DNA of 29,053 bases from a virus. Shown one piece after another: positions 13,761 through 21,008 of this stretch. The notes below the pieces were generated by a model that saw nothing but the letters and a program-made list of their open reading frames with translations, ran no database searches and was not told where the DNA came from. How positions within the stretch are numbered: the stretch's first letter is position 1; every line of letters starts with the position of its first letter. The DNA lies in IMG/VR virus record IMGVR_UViG_3300028114_000657, positions 1-29,053 of that record. One strand, written 5' to 3'. The translations under genes were made by a program, and so were the position numbers.

Positions 13761-14447
13761 ATGTCAAATACAGCTTTAATTATGTGCACTTATATAAGGT
13801 TTGAAAACCTTAAAAAAACTTTGGGTTGCATAGAAAGACAAACCAATAAAGATTTTGATTTTTATATTGTTGATAACTCTAATAGACATGAAAAGTTGTT
13901 GGGGTACCTTGATAAATTTGGCAAAGGTATTGATATAACTGTACACAACTATCATAATGAATTTAAACAGTTCGCTAGATTCTTATTGGCAAGAGATCTT
14001 GCTGAGCAAGGATATGAAAAAATTATATTTATTGATGATGATGAAATTATTCCAGACACATTTATACAGGAATGCCACGAACAATATGAAGAAGGCTCTA
14101 TAAAATCTTTTTGGGCACATATGGTTGAAGAAAGATATAACAGAAAAATAAAATTAGAAAAAAATGAAATAGGTAACTACGCTGGAACAGGTGGACTTAT
14201 ATGTAGCTCTAAGCTATTTTTAAATGACGACTTTTTTGATTGCCCTGAAGAATATTGGATCATTGATGATCTTTGGTTATCTTATTATGTATTAAGTTTT
14301 ACAGACTATAAGATTAAAGAACTTAAAACAAATATTCAATTTATAAAAGATATGAAGGCAACATTCATGACATTAGGAAACTTAAAACAAAAATTTTCAA
14401 ATGATTTTATTATCCCAGTATCTAAAAAGCTTGATTTAAAGCTGTAG
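13761..14447 (+). CDS. GT2-family glycosyltransferase (GT-A fold)
   Basis: 228 residues. The N-terminus TALIMCTYIRFENLKKTLGC is the GT-A nucleotide-binding start, followed by DFYIVDNS and the metal-binding acidic motif FIDDDEIIP (around 92-100). A later ICSSKLF and WIIDDLWLSYYV segment fits the acceptor/catalytic region. It transfers a sugar from a nucleotide donor onto a glycan or protein; the acceptor is unknown. It is the only + strand gene of the cassette, converges with the - strand operon and overlaps its last gene tail-to-tail by 12 nt. Confidence 0.85.
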   Translation: MSNTALIMCTYIRFENLKKTLGCIERQTNKDFDFYIVDNSNRHEKLLGYLDKFGKGIDITVHNYHNEFKQFARFLLARDLAEQGYEKIIFIDDDEIIPDTFIQECHEQYEEGSIKSFWAHMVEERYNRKIKLEKNEIGNYAGTGGLICSSKLFLNDDFFDCPEEYWIIDDLWLSYYVLSFTDYKIKELKTNIQFIKDMKATFMTLGNLKQKFSNDFIIPVSKKLDLKL

Positions 14448-15470
14448 CAATTCTCTATATCCTGCTATTAAACTATTGGCTGAAAAGTTTGTTAATCCTA
14501 TTTGATATGCCTGATCCTTATAAATACTCATATCACTTTCATAATAATTATCAACTATTTTAGCTAACATTTTAGCATCTCCCCCATAAACATCAAGCAT
14601 TATACGAGTCATTAGCCTATCAATCTTTTTAGAGTCTGTAAGCCATTCCTGCGGAAGTATCTTGTTGTTAGGGGATATATTGGTCATAAAAACGGGTAGA
14701 GCGCTCATTAGAGCCTCGTTCATAGGTAGACATAGGCCTGCATACCGCCTTGGCATTACCATAGCGTCATAGCCTTCGTAGAGGCTTTCTCTGGTATCTG
14801 GACTAGAGGTATCAATGACCAGTCTTGGATCATCACATTCTGTATCTAGGGGGGTTTGACTCTTGATTACAAGTTGATAATCACTCTTAGAATACTTAAG
14901 CATTTCAATTACCGTACTTGTGCCGTTTCTATCTTTTACAGCAGCCTTGCCACCAATGTGTAATATTTTTTTGTGAGTCTTGCTTGTATTAATATTTTTT
15001 GCACCAGCAAATAAATCTATGCTTGTTGGAGGTGGAAGATAAACTACTTTGGTTTTGTCACCAAACTTTTCAACAACATCGGTAAAGTTCCATAGGCTTG
15101 GAGCAACTAAAATGTCTGGTAGTTGAAGGTCTGGGTTGGCTAAATAGTCCAAGAATTCATAGTTGTATTGAAGAACAGTTTTAACTTTTCTTTTCTTTGC
15201 TATAGAAATAAATGAGTTGTTGTAGAATATTTCACAACTAAGTACTACATCTAGTCCGTCTATGAACTCATATACCTCTTCTTTAGAGGCCATTCCTCGT
15301 TTAGTAGTCAAGCAATTGTACCCTTGATACCATTCTGGATGCTGCGTGTTGTCATTAAATTGCGAGGAATCAATAAGAAGAACCTTATCAGGATTAAGCA
15401 TTTTAACAAGCTCTTTAGTCTGATTACCTAGTCCAGTGTTGTCAGACCTTGCAATGATTCCTAATCTCAT
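14436..15470 (-). CDS. GT4-like glycosyltransferase (GT-B fold)
   Basis: 344 residues. MRLGIIARSDNTGLGNQTKEL is a GT-B N-terminal domain start, DILVAPSLWNFTDVVEKFG the interdomain stretch, and the C-terminal domain has a KKILHIGGKA strand followed by YEGYDAMVMPRRYAGLCLPM-type donor-binding and EALMSALPVFMT motifs. Last gene of the coupled - operon; its ATG overlaps the upstream stop by 4 nt. Confidence 0.82.
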   Translation of the reverse strand: MRLGIIARSDNTGLGNQTKELVKMLNPDKVLLIDSSQFNDNTQHPEWYQGYNCLTTKRGMASKEEVYEFIDGLDVVLSCEIFYNNSFISIAKKRKVKTVLQYNYEFLDYLANPDLQLPDILVAPSLWNFTDVVEKFGDKTKVVYLPPPTSIDLFAGAKNINTSKTHKKILHIGGKAAVKDRNGTSTVIEMLKYSKSDYQLVIKSQTPLDTECDDPRLVIDTSSPDTRESLYEGYDAMVMPRRYAGLCLPMNEALMSALPVFMTNISPNNKILPQEWLTDSKKIDRLMTRIMLDVYGGDAKMLAKIVDNYYESDMSIYKDQAYQIGLTNFSANSLIAGYRELLQL

Positions 15471-16132
15471 AAATCCATTTCTTTATATAATTGTTTTAGT
15501 CCTCTTAATGTTCCGATATCCATATACTTTCCACCAGGTTTTACCGCTGATATATTAGCACCATCAGATATCCAATCTTTTAATTGTTTACCAGGATGAT
15601 CCAGGGTTGGATCTAAATATCTAATCATGTTTTTTCTAAACATCATGGTTCCCCACATATCTGGGTAATTACAATCTTCTACTTTGTCTTCAGACTTAAT
15701 TACTTTATCTCCAGATAACAATACCTGCCCTACACGACCTTTTAACTCATCACCACATTCCCAAACACCCAAAACTATATCAGCATTGGTTTCTTTAATC
15801 ATTTCTTTATAAATGTTTACAGGTGCATTTAATATATAAGTATCTGGCATTCCAACAAGCACGGTATCGTTATATTCACCAATCATAAACTTTACTGCAT
15901 CAGACATTGTTGATGGCTCACGAATAATCAGCTTAATGTTCATGTCCATATTTTGTATAATATTTACCCACTCAGGTCTAGTTGATACACGAACCTCATC
16001 ACATACTTCTAGCATTTGTTCTACATGCCACTGAAGCAAACATCTTTCATCAGAAATAGGTAGGCAAAACTTTGGTATTCCTCCAATTCTGGAGGCCTTT
16101 CCAGATGCTGGTAAAACTCCTATTGTTTGCAT
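15467..16132 (-). CDS. Sugar-phosphate nucleotidyltransferase
   Basis: 221 residues. GVLPASGKASRIGGIPKFCLPI is the nucleotide-binding signature of NTP-transferases, followed by GMPDTYI (metal-binding Asp near 97), VLGVWECGDELKGRVGQV and a C-terminal GGKYMDIGT motif. It makes a nucleotide-activated sugar for the neighbouring glycosyltransferases. Overlaps of 1 nt (TAATG) and 4 nt couple it to both neighbours. Confidence 0.88.
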   Translation of the reverse strand: MQTIGVLPASGKASRIGGIPKFCLPISDERCLLQWHVEQMLEVCDEVRVSTRPEWVNIIQNMDMNIKLIIREPSTMSDAVKFMIGEYNDTVLVGMPDTYILNAPVNIYKEMIKETNADIVLGVWECGDELKGRVGQVLLSGDKVIKSEDKVEDCNYPDMWGTMMFRKNMIRYLDPTLDHPGKQLKDWISDGANISAVKPGGKYMDIGTLRGLKQLYKEMDL

Positions 16133-16920
16133 TATTTTAACCCATAGTTTTTCTTTAATGTCGCTATATCATTTACTGGCCAATAGTCTAAAGATTTTGT
16201 AGGATCGTTAAATGGATATTTATATTCTCCCCAACCTTCTCTTGTTCTATCTCCGCCCCATTTAGCCTTAAAGTAATCATGAAGAGGTTCAATGTTAATT
16301 CTTAGTCCGTCTATTGTTGCACCGCCGTCTATTTGACATGATACATCAACTTCTGCAGCAGGTGCGTTTATTCTCATTACATAACTTATAGGTGTATTAG
16401 AATGTACAAACTGACTACGCCAAGAAACTGCAACATCCGAATCAGGGTTTATTATAACTTGTTCTTCAAGTATTCTGCACCTTTGATCCCAGTCACAGTC
16501 ATCAAAATTATATGGATAAAAATTTTCATCAAAATATCCAATTGCTGAAACTAATTTTTTATTGATTCCACAAAGATGCCACCCATGCTGTGTTCTAAAC
16601 ATTAAACCATTGAAGTCTTTAAGCATATCAATGATATGTGAAAAAGGCTGATTAAACAACATTGAAGATGAAACAACAAATGTCCAATCATGATTCTTTT
16701 TTAATGCTACATTCCATGCTCTTGCTAACCCAATGTTCTCTGACTGATACTCTACCTGAAATCCATACTTTTTTTCAAATACTTCACACTCTCTGTTTCC
16801 ACTATTATCTATAAGTAAAACATTTTTATCTCTTATAGATTCCATACATTTATATATTCTTTCTGTTACTCTATAAACAGGGATACAAATTAGATAATCA
16901 ATCTCAGTATCTGTTTGCAT
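16132..16920 (-). CDS. GT2-family glycosyltransferase
   Basis: 262 residues. DYLICIPVYRVTERIYKCME, LLIDNSGN and ENIGLARAWNVAL are typical of GT2 donor-binding regions, followed by VSSSMLF and GYFDENFYPYNFDDCDWDQR, the acceptor/catalytic block of rhamnosyltransferase-like GT2 enzymes. The ATG at 16920 was preferred to 16926 because AGGAGG lies 8 nt before it but only 2 nt before the other. It overlaps the methyltransferase gene by 17 nt. Confidence 0.85.
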   Translation of the reverse strand: MQTDTEIDYLICIPVYRVTERIYKCMESIRDKNVLLIDNSGNRECEVFEKKYGFQVEYQSENIGLARAWNVALKKNHDWTFVVSSSMLFNQPFSHIIDMLKDFNGLMFRTQHGWHLCGINKKLVSAIGYFDENFYPYNFDDCDWDQRCRILEEQVIINPDSDVAVSWRSQFVHSNTPISYVMRINAPAAEVDVSCQIDGGATIDGLRINIEPLHDYFKAKWGGDRTREGWGEYKYPFNDPTKSLDYWPVNDIATLKKNYGLK

Positions 16921-17602
16921 AAACATATCCTCCTCTTTCGGGACTACCTAAAATTTCAATGCCAAACTGTTTTGAAAGCTTTTCAATCATGATGCCAAAC
17001 CTTCCGTCAAAAGATTTATCAAACTCAAGTGTTAAATATCTAATCTTTGAAAGTATTTCTGGGGGGGTATTAATTATAAGATCAAATTCAGCACCTTCAA
17101 TATCAATCTTCATAACATCTATCTCATCAATACCGTAACGTTCAACAAGGTCTTGAATTGTAATTGCTAAAACCTCAACAGATTCAGTTAATCCTCCATC
17201 AACAATGCTGCTATTACCACCTCTATTTGTAATAAAAACATTTTTTTGTTCATACCAAATAGCATTATTGACTACTGTAATATTTTCAGTTGGATTATTT
17301 TTAATATTTTCTTTTAACAAGAAGAAATTGTGTGGCTCAGGTTCAATTGAATAAACTTTTATCTTGTTTGCATCTTCTCTAAACTTATTAAAGCTATCTA
17401 CATACAGACTAACAGACCCAATGTTTGCACCAATATCAATAAATACTGCATTTTCTTTAAACTGATATTCATGTAGTCTATAAACATTTTCATTCCATGT
17501 TTCATCAACTACTTTATAGTCTAAATTATGATCATCACTTGGATCATCTAGCAACTCTCTAATTTTAAAGGAGTAGTTTGTATCTATAGTATTGTAATTC
17601 AT
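16904..17602 (-). CDS. FkbM-family SAM methyltransferase
   Basis: 232 residues. AVFIDIGANIGSVSLYVDSF is motif I (SAM binding), YSIEPEPHNFFLLKENI supplies the acidic ribose-binding residue, and DVMKIDIEGAEFDLI plus RYLTLEF are FkbM signatures. It probably O-methylates a sugar made by the cassette. ATG overlaps the preceding stop by 4 nt. Confidence 0.9.
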   Translation of the reverse strand: MNYNTIDTNYSFKIRELLDDPSDDHNLDYKVVDETWNENVYRLHEYQFKENAVFIDIGANIGSVSLYVDSFNKFREDANKIKVYSIEPEPHNFFLLKENIKNNPTENITVVNNAIWYEQKNVFITNRGGNSSIVDGGLTESVEVLAITIQDLVERYGIDEIDVMKIDIEGAEFDLIINTPPEILSKIRYLTLEFDKSFDGRFGIMIEKLSKQFGIEILGSPERGGYVYANRY

Positions 17603-18540
17603 AGTCCCAGCTCTTCAAGTATATGCTTCCATCTATGTTTGTAGGTATAGTTATTCTTCACTAACTCATGCCCTGCAATTCTTATTTGCTCACGTTCTTC
17701 TTCATGTTCTACATAATAGTCAATTAATTCCTTCAGTTGTTCAAAATTTCCATACTCATAAAAAACTAAATGCTTTCTATCTTCAAATTCTTTTTCCATC
17801 CCTTGAACATATGGATGTATAAGAAAACCACCACGACCAAGAGTTTCATAAACACGATCAGACCAATAGTCAGGGTAGTTAAAGTTTAGACATAACGTAT
17901 CTCCAACAACTACCTTAGTAGTCCAGTATATTTTATTTAAAGAAATTCCACGAACACTTTTGATACCACCGCTACCATAGTGCTCAAATCTATTTTTGTA
18001 TGTATCTTCAAGCCATTCAACTAACTTTGTTCTATATTGCCACTCTGGATGATATTTTTTACTACCAACAAACAACACCTTACGATTAGTTATGCTTGGC
18101 CTATAAATACATTCTTCTCCAAATACTCCTGCAGGAAGATAGTGACCCTTAACGTTGGTCTTTTCATTAAACCATTGAGCCATTTGGCTATCAACGGTAA
18201 AGAAGTGATCAATTAATTTGTATACAGGAAATGATTCAAGGTCTTTCTGTCTTTGAAGGCCAAACCATAAGTCAAGGTGGTATGTCATACTTGGGATAGA
18301 TAACGTTTTTAATCTTTCAAGTAGCTTTTCCATAGTTATTTTTCCTGAAGTCTGCCAACCATGTGTATGTATCCAAATAAAAAGATCACTATTTACACAA
18401 GCAGCCAAGATATCTTCTGACCTAGCGTCAGACTCTTGCATCCTAACAACTTTATGTCCAAGTGCCTCTAAAGACTTGGCATGGTGAGATTCGCTGGTAT
18501 AGTCAACACGAAAGTTACCTAAAAAAACTATATTAGCCAA
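17599..18540 (-). CDS. CgeB-like glycosyltransferase (GT-B)
   Basis: 313 residues. N-terminal NIVFLGNFRVDYTSESHHAK, MTYHLDLWFGL and HFFTVDSQMAQWF, then the C-terminal KVLFVGSKKYHPEW, LCLNFNYPDYWSDRVYETLG and GGFLIHPYV segments match CgeB/Glyco_trans_1_2 proteins. First gene of the - glycan operon. It starts with TTG, supported by an AAAGGGG ribosome site 5 nt upstream and the promoter at 18562. Confidence 0.85.
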   Translation of the reverse strand: MANIVFLGNFRVDYTSESHHAKSLEALGHKVVRMQESDARSEDILAACVNSDLFIWIHTHGWQTSGKITMEKLLERLKTLSIPSMTYHLDLWFGLQRQKDLESFPVYKLIDHFFTVDSQMAQWFNEKTNVKGHYLPAGVFGEECIYRPSITNRKVLFVGSKKYHPEWQYRTKLVEWLEDTYKNRFEHYGSGGIKSVRGISLNKIYWTTKVVVGDTLCLNFNYPDYWSDRVYETLGRGGFLIHPYVQGMEKEFEDRKHLVFYEYGNFEQLKELIDYYVEHEEEREQIRIAGHELVKNNYTYKHRWKHILEELGL

Positions 18541-18561
18541 GACTACCCCTTTGTTTTAACC

Positions 18562-18570
18562 ATTATACCA
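18562..18570 (-). promoter_or_regulatory. Extended -10 promoter of glycan operon
   Basis: On the - strand, TGG-TATAAT lies about 21 nt before the TTG start of the CgeB-like gene, between it and tRNA-Arg. Confidence 0.7.
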
Positions 18571-18576
18571 GAATAG

Positions 18577-18648
18577 CACCCCTGATTGGATTTGAACCAA
18601 CGACCTGCGGATTAGAAGTCCGTCGCTCTTCCGCTGAGCTACAGGGGT
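18577..18648 (-). tRNA. tRNA-Arg (TCT)
   Basis: Acceptor ACCCCTG/CAGGGGT, D arm GCTCAGCGGAAGAGC, anticodon loop CTTCTAA (anticodon TCT), T arm GTTGG-TTCAAAT-CCAAT. CCA is not encoded. It reads AGA, a codon frequent in these AT-rich genes. Confidence 0.92.
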
Positions 18649-18652
18649 ATGG

Positions 18653-18726
18653 TAGAGCAGGTGAGAATTGAACTCACGATCTTCAGTATATAAGACTGGT
18701 GCCTTTACCAACTTGGCTACTGGTGT
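18653..18726 (-). tRNA. tRNA-Ile (TAT)-like, defective acceptor stem
   Basis: D arm GCCAAGTTGGTAAAGGC, anticodon loop CTTATAT (anticodon TAT, reads AUA), T arm GTGAG-TTCAATT-CTCAC. The acceptor arms ACACCAG and CTGCTCT pair with C-C oppositions at two positions, and position 27-43 is a C-A mismatch. It may be a decaying or edited tRNA. Confidence 0.6.
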
Positions 18727-18730
18727 TTAG

Positions 18731-18805
18731 TAGGGCAAGTGGGACTTGAACCCACACCTTCCAATTTATGAGATTGAAGCTACTAACCAATTAAGCTATT
18801 GCCCC
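18731..18805 (-). tRNA. tRNA with CAT anticodon (Met, or Ile2)
   Basis: Acceptor GGGGCAA/TTGCCCT (one G-T), anticodon stem TCAAT/ATTGG with loop CTCATAA (anticodon CAT), T arm GTGGG-TTCAAGT-CCCAC. Elongator Met and lysidine-type Ile2 cannot be separated by eye. Confidence 0.9.
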
Positions 18806-18846
18806 AATGACGTTATTCTTTATTCTGATTAACTCCAACAGTCATT
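18806..18846 (-). other. Inverted repeat just upstream of tRNA-CAT
   Basis: AATGAC (18806-18811) and GTCATT (18841-18846) can close a 6-bp stem whose end abuts the tRNA 5' end, echoing hairpins before tRNA-Asn and tRNA-Asp. The long loop makes it weaker. Confidence 0.3.
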
Positions 18847-18911
18847 ACTAGGTATGAAACTAGATACCCAGAAAAAAATGATACTGCAGTTAAAACAATT
18901 AGCTTAAGCAT
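18813..18911 (-). CDS. Single-helix membrane microprotein
   Basis: 32 codons. LIVLTAVSFFSGYLVSYLVMT forms one transmembrane helix, ending GVNQNKE. A strong GGAAGGAG site lies 6 nt before an ATG overlapping the upstream gene's stop, which supports translation. It is clearly related to the 29-codon protein at 20864 (shared TA..F..GY...Y.VMT..V.QN). Role unknown. Confidence 0.6.
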   Translation of the reverse strand: MLKLIVLTAVSFFSGYLVSYLVMTVGVNQNKE

Positions 18912-19134
18912 TTGCCACTCCTTCCTTTTCATCTTTCTTCCAATGTATATAAGACTTAATATAAACTGCTGCATATGCTATTGCCATAGCTATGAAGCCA
19001 TACTGATCTGTAGCAAGTGCATAAGCAATCCATAAGCACTCATTAACACAAAGTATTAGCCAACCCCAAATAGTCTTACGACCTACCAAAAATATACCAG
19101 TTACACCAATTGCTGCTAATATCCAAGACCACAT
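18904..19134 (-). CDS. Small three-helix membrane protein, PnuC-like
   Basis: 76 residues with three hydrophobic segments. GRKTIWGWLILCVNECLWIAYAL and QYGFIAMAIAYAAVYIKSYIHW resemble the repeat unit of PnuC-type nicotinamide riboside/mononucleotide transporters, but the protein is about a third of the usual length. It would have to oligomerise to transport, or it has another role. The start follows the previous stop directly (TAAATG). Confidence 0.6.
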   Translation of the reverse strand: MWSWILAAIGVTGIFLVGRKTIWGWLILCVNECLWIAYALATDQYGFIAMAIAYAAVYIKSYIHWKKDEKEGVANA

Positions 19135-19260
19135 TTATTTAGTAGCTGGCATGATTTTGTCACATGGACAAATTATTGATTCTGCCAAATCGCCTTTTGT
19201 TTTAATAGTAATTGTTGTTCCACACTCTTTATCCTCACATACATATGTACGTTTATTCAT
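19135..19260 (-). CDS. Zinc-ribbon microprotein
   Basis: 41 codons. YVCEDKECG and IICPCDK supply four cysteines spaced like a miniature zinc ribbon; the rest is basic. It overlaps the preceding gene by 8 nt and abuts the next. No function is known. Confidence 0.6.
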   Translation of the reverse strand: MNKRTYVCEDKECGTTITIKTKGDLAESIICPCDKIMPATK

Positions 19261-19489
19261 TGCCATGATGTAACCTTTCGTTTTGTCCTCTTGCAATTGC
19301 AGCACATACCTTAAAAGCTGCCTTTGTCCTACGACTTTTCATAAAGCCTAACCTCTGCCATACTGGAACAGTAGCCTCAATATCAAGTGCAATCTGTTCC
19401 CTAATCTCTTTTACCGTTGTGATGATTAAATCCATCACGTATGCTTTTTGATCATCATCAAGATCTTTAGTCCACCCAGTTGTTTCCAT
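19253..19489 (-). CDS. Small conserved helical protein
   Basis: 78 residues, helical with a mixed charge pattern: WTKDLDDDQKAYVMDLIITT, then VPVWQRLGFMKSRRTKAAFK and a short C-terminal AAIARGQNERLHHG. No domain recognised. It starts at a leaderless ATG. Confidence 0.65.
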   Translation of the reverse strand: METTGWTKDLDDDQKAYVMDLIITTVKEIREQIALDIEATVPVWQRLGFMKSRRTKAAFKVCAAIARGQNERLHHGNE

Positions 19490-19495
19490 GGATCA

Positions 19496-19504
19496 ATCAT
19501 ATCA
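19496..19504 (-). promoter_or_regulatory. Extended -10 leaderless promoter (- strand)
   Basis: TGA-TATGAT followed by exactly 6 nt (TGATCC) and ATG. It is back-to-back with the + strand promoter at 19528. Confidence 0.65.
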
Positions 19505-19527
19505 GAAAATCAGCGGTATTGCAACTA

Positions 19528-19536
19528 TGGTATGAT
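19528..19536 (+). promoter_or_regulatory. Extended -10 leaderless promoter (+ strand)
   Basis: TGG-TATGAT, 6 nt (TAGTAT), then ATG at 19543. It drives the only + strand gene in this stretch. Confidence 0.65.
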
Positions 19537-19542
19537 TAGTAT

Positions 19543-19707
19543 ATGTATGAATGCGATCATCACCTAATACCTATAGTATATGGCTACATGCATGGAGACG
19601 TAATTGATAAAATAAACAATTATGAAATAATATACGGTGGAATAAAGAGATCTAGTGATTCAGCAGACTGGTTCTGCACTAGATGTCTTGAAGATGTTTA
19701 TATTTAA
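19543..19707 (+). CDS. Small zinc-binding protein
   Basis: 54 codons: ECDHHLIPIVYGYMHGD, then YEIIYGGIKRSSDSADWFCT and CLE. This matches a widespread bacterial zinc protein pattern (C..H.L.PIVYG.P........G.I..GG......W.C..C). Cys4, His6/7 and the CTRC pair are likely ligands. It is a lone + strand gene among - strand genes and has its own leaderless promoter. Confidence 0.75.
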   Translation: MYECDHHLIPIVYGYMHGDVIDKINNYEIIYGGIKRSSDSADWFCTRCLEDVYI

Positions 19708-19712
19708 TTAAA

Positions 19713-20378
19713 TTAATCAACTGCTAAAAAACTTAATTTATCTGAAAATAATTTCCAGATCTTTTCCATATGCTCAGGTTTTAATCCGTCTACTGGATGT
19801 GGAGCATCTGTATGTGTCATAGATGGAGTTAGCTCAGGTACACCAAGAGCATCTAGGATATCCTGCTGAGTAATTACTATTTCAAATCTCGCTTCTTTTG
19901 CATACTTATGTAGTGCAGCTAGAAACTCACGATTCTGATCAATTCTCTGCTCATGCGTGTAGTATGGACTAATTCCTTCATGCTTTAGCAACATCTCAGT
20001 AAATTGAGGTAATGGCTCTATCACTACAACACTAGAATTTATAAAGTTATTATTTATATTGTCAATAAATTTCTTTACTGTCTCATCTGCATTCTTGTAC
20101 CTAGGTAAAAATGTTCTAGTGTCTACATATCCAAGCCATAAAACCAAAACTCCATCATCTTTAATAACTGAAAATGGTTGTGGCATATGGTTAACAGTTC
20201 TAGCAATTTCTACTCCAGAAGACATTTCATCTTCTTCACGCATTTGCTCAACACTAAATCCATGCATTTTCTTAGCAGCTTTAGACCAAGGAATAAAAAC
20301 TACATCATGTTTTTCTGGATAATAATGCTCTATTGCTCTAGATAAATGGCAATCACCAATCATATAAATTTTTTTCAT
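19713..20378 (-). CDS. SGNH/GDSL-like hydrolase with Cys at the nucleophile position
   Basis: 221 residues. The start MKKIYMIGDCHLSRA matches block I of SGNH hydrolases, except that the usual GDS is GDC (Cys10). LVLWLGYVDTR (80-88) takes the place of the GxND block, and DAPHPVDG (191-198) gives Asp191 and His194 of block V. It could deacylate or acylate a glycan or lipid, fitting the nearby glycan genes; either a Cys nucleophile or loss of activity is possible. ATG overlaps the upstream stop by 1 nt. Confidence 0.7.
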   Translation of the reverse strand: MKKIYMIGDCHLSRAIEHYYPEKHDVVFIPWSKAAKKMHGFSVEQMREEDEMSSGVEIARTVNHMPQPFSVIKDDGVLVLWLGYVDTRTFLPRYKNADETVKKFIDNINNNFINSSVVVIEPLPQFTEMLLKHEGISPYYTHEQRIDQNREFLAALHKYAKEARFEIVITQQDILDALGVPELTPSMTHTDAPHPVDGLKPEHMEKIWKLFSDKLSFLAVD

Positions 20379-20560
20379 TACTCAAAATCTACCTGCGTTT
20401 CAAACTTTTTAGCCCATTCTGTCATATAGTTATCTTCTCCCCTTGCAATATTAGCAGCAGCAATACGCATACCCAAAGCATTTGTTACTCCTGGAACAAT
20501 TGGAATAGCCTCTATCTCTGCTGCAATTTCTATTCTTAGCATCATTTCATCCATACTCAT
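20378..20560 (-). CDS. Small protein of unknown function
   Basis: 60 residues, acidic and helical: MSMDEMMLRIEIAAEIEAIP, then ALGMRIAAANIARGEDN. No motif recognised. It lies in a coupled operon between the 80-residue protein and the SGNH-like gene. Confidence 0.55.
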   Translation of the reverse strand: MSMDEMMLRIEIAAEIEAIPIVPGVTNALGMRIAAANIARGEDNYMTEWAKKFETQVDFE

Positions 20561-20561
20561 T

Positions 20562-20804
20562 TTATTCCTCCATGTTTAATTCGTAATAGGTTCCCCACCA
20601 ATGATAGGGCTTGTACAAAAAGGTTGACATATATGCGTGGTACCTACAAGCAAGACCAAGATCATCATGATCTCTATAATGTAAAAACATATTTAGGTGA
20701 TAGTGAGCATATTTTTCACAAAAATTACCCATCCATCTAAGTGGAAGTATCCTAGTCTTCTCTATCTTCTTTGATCTGCTGAGGAATCCATCGTAATCTT
20801 CCAT
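20562..20804 (-). CDS. Small aromatic-rich protein of unknown function
   Basis: 80 residues, rich in Tyr, His and Trp (KYAHYHLNMFLHYRDHDD, YKPYHWWGTYYELN). An AAAGGG ribosome site lies about 9 nt before the ATG. The many His and Asp residues could bind metal, but no fold is recognised. Confidence 0.55.
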   Translation of the reverse strand: MEDYDGFLSRSKKIEKTRILPLRWMGNFCEKYAHYHLNMFLHYRDHDDLGLACRYHAYMSTFLYKPYHWWGTYYELNMEE

Positions 20805-20850
20805 CTACATATACCCTTTCATATCCTAAAGCTTTCCAGTCCATCTTCAT
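20752..20850 (-). CDS. Possible small ORF overlapping the next gene
   Basis: 32 codons (MKMDWKALGYERVYVDGRLR, then WIPQQIKEDRED), overlapping the 80-residue gene by 53 nt. The sequence has a plausible beta-hairpin pattern but the ribosome site is weak. Real expression is uncertain. Confidence 0.35.
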   Translation of the reverse strand: MKMDWKALGYERVYVDGRLRWIPQQIKEDRED

Positions 20851-20863
20851 AATACTTGGCTCT

Positions 20864-20953
20864 TTAATTTTGATCCACCTTGTATGTCATAACAAAATAG
20901 CATGTCACATAGCCAATAAAAAATGCTGTAATAAGAAATAATATGTTTATCAT
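20864..20953 (-). CDS. Single-helix membrane microprotein
   Basis: 29 codons: ILFLITAFFIGYVTCYFVMT and then YKVDQN, one transmembrane helix plus a short charged tail. It is a paralogue of the 32-codon protein at 18813. A near-leaderless promoter supports it as a gene. Confidence 0.6.
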   Translation of the reverse strand: MINILFLITAFFIGYVTCYFVMTYKVDQN

Positions 20954-20960
20954 ATATATC

Positions 20961-20969
20961 AGTATATCA
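20961..20969 (-). promoter_or_regulatory. Extended -10, near-leaderless promoter
   Basis: TGA-TATACT, 7 nt, ATG on the - strand. It is divergent from the + promoter at 20997 and would drive the 20953-to-19713 operon. Confidence 0.55.
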
Positions 20970-20996
20970 CTTACCAGTAAATAAGTCAAGATAAGG

Positions 20997-21002
20997 TATA
21001 AT
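20997..21002 (+). promoter_or_regulatory. -10 box of leaderless promoter
   Basis: TATAAT followed by exactly 6 nt and ATG at 21009. Confidence 0.55.
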
Positions 21003-21008
21003 GAATAT

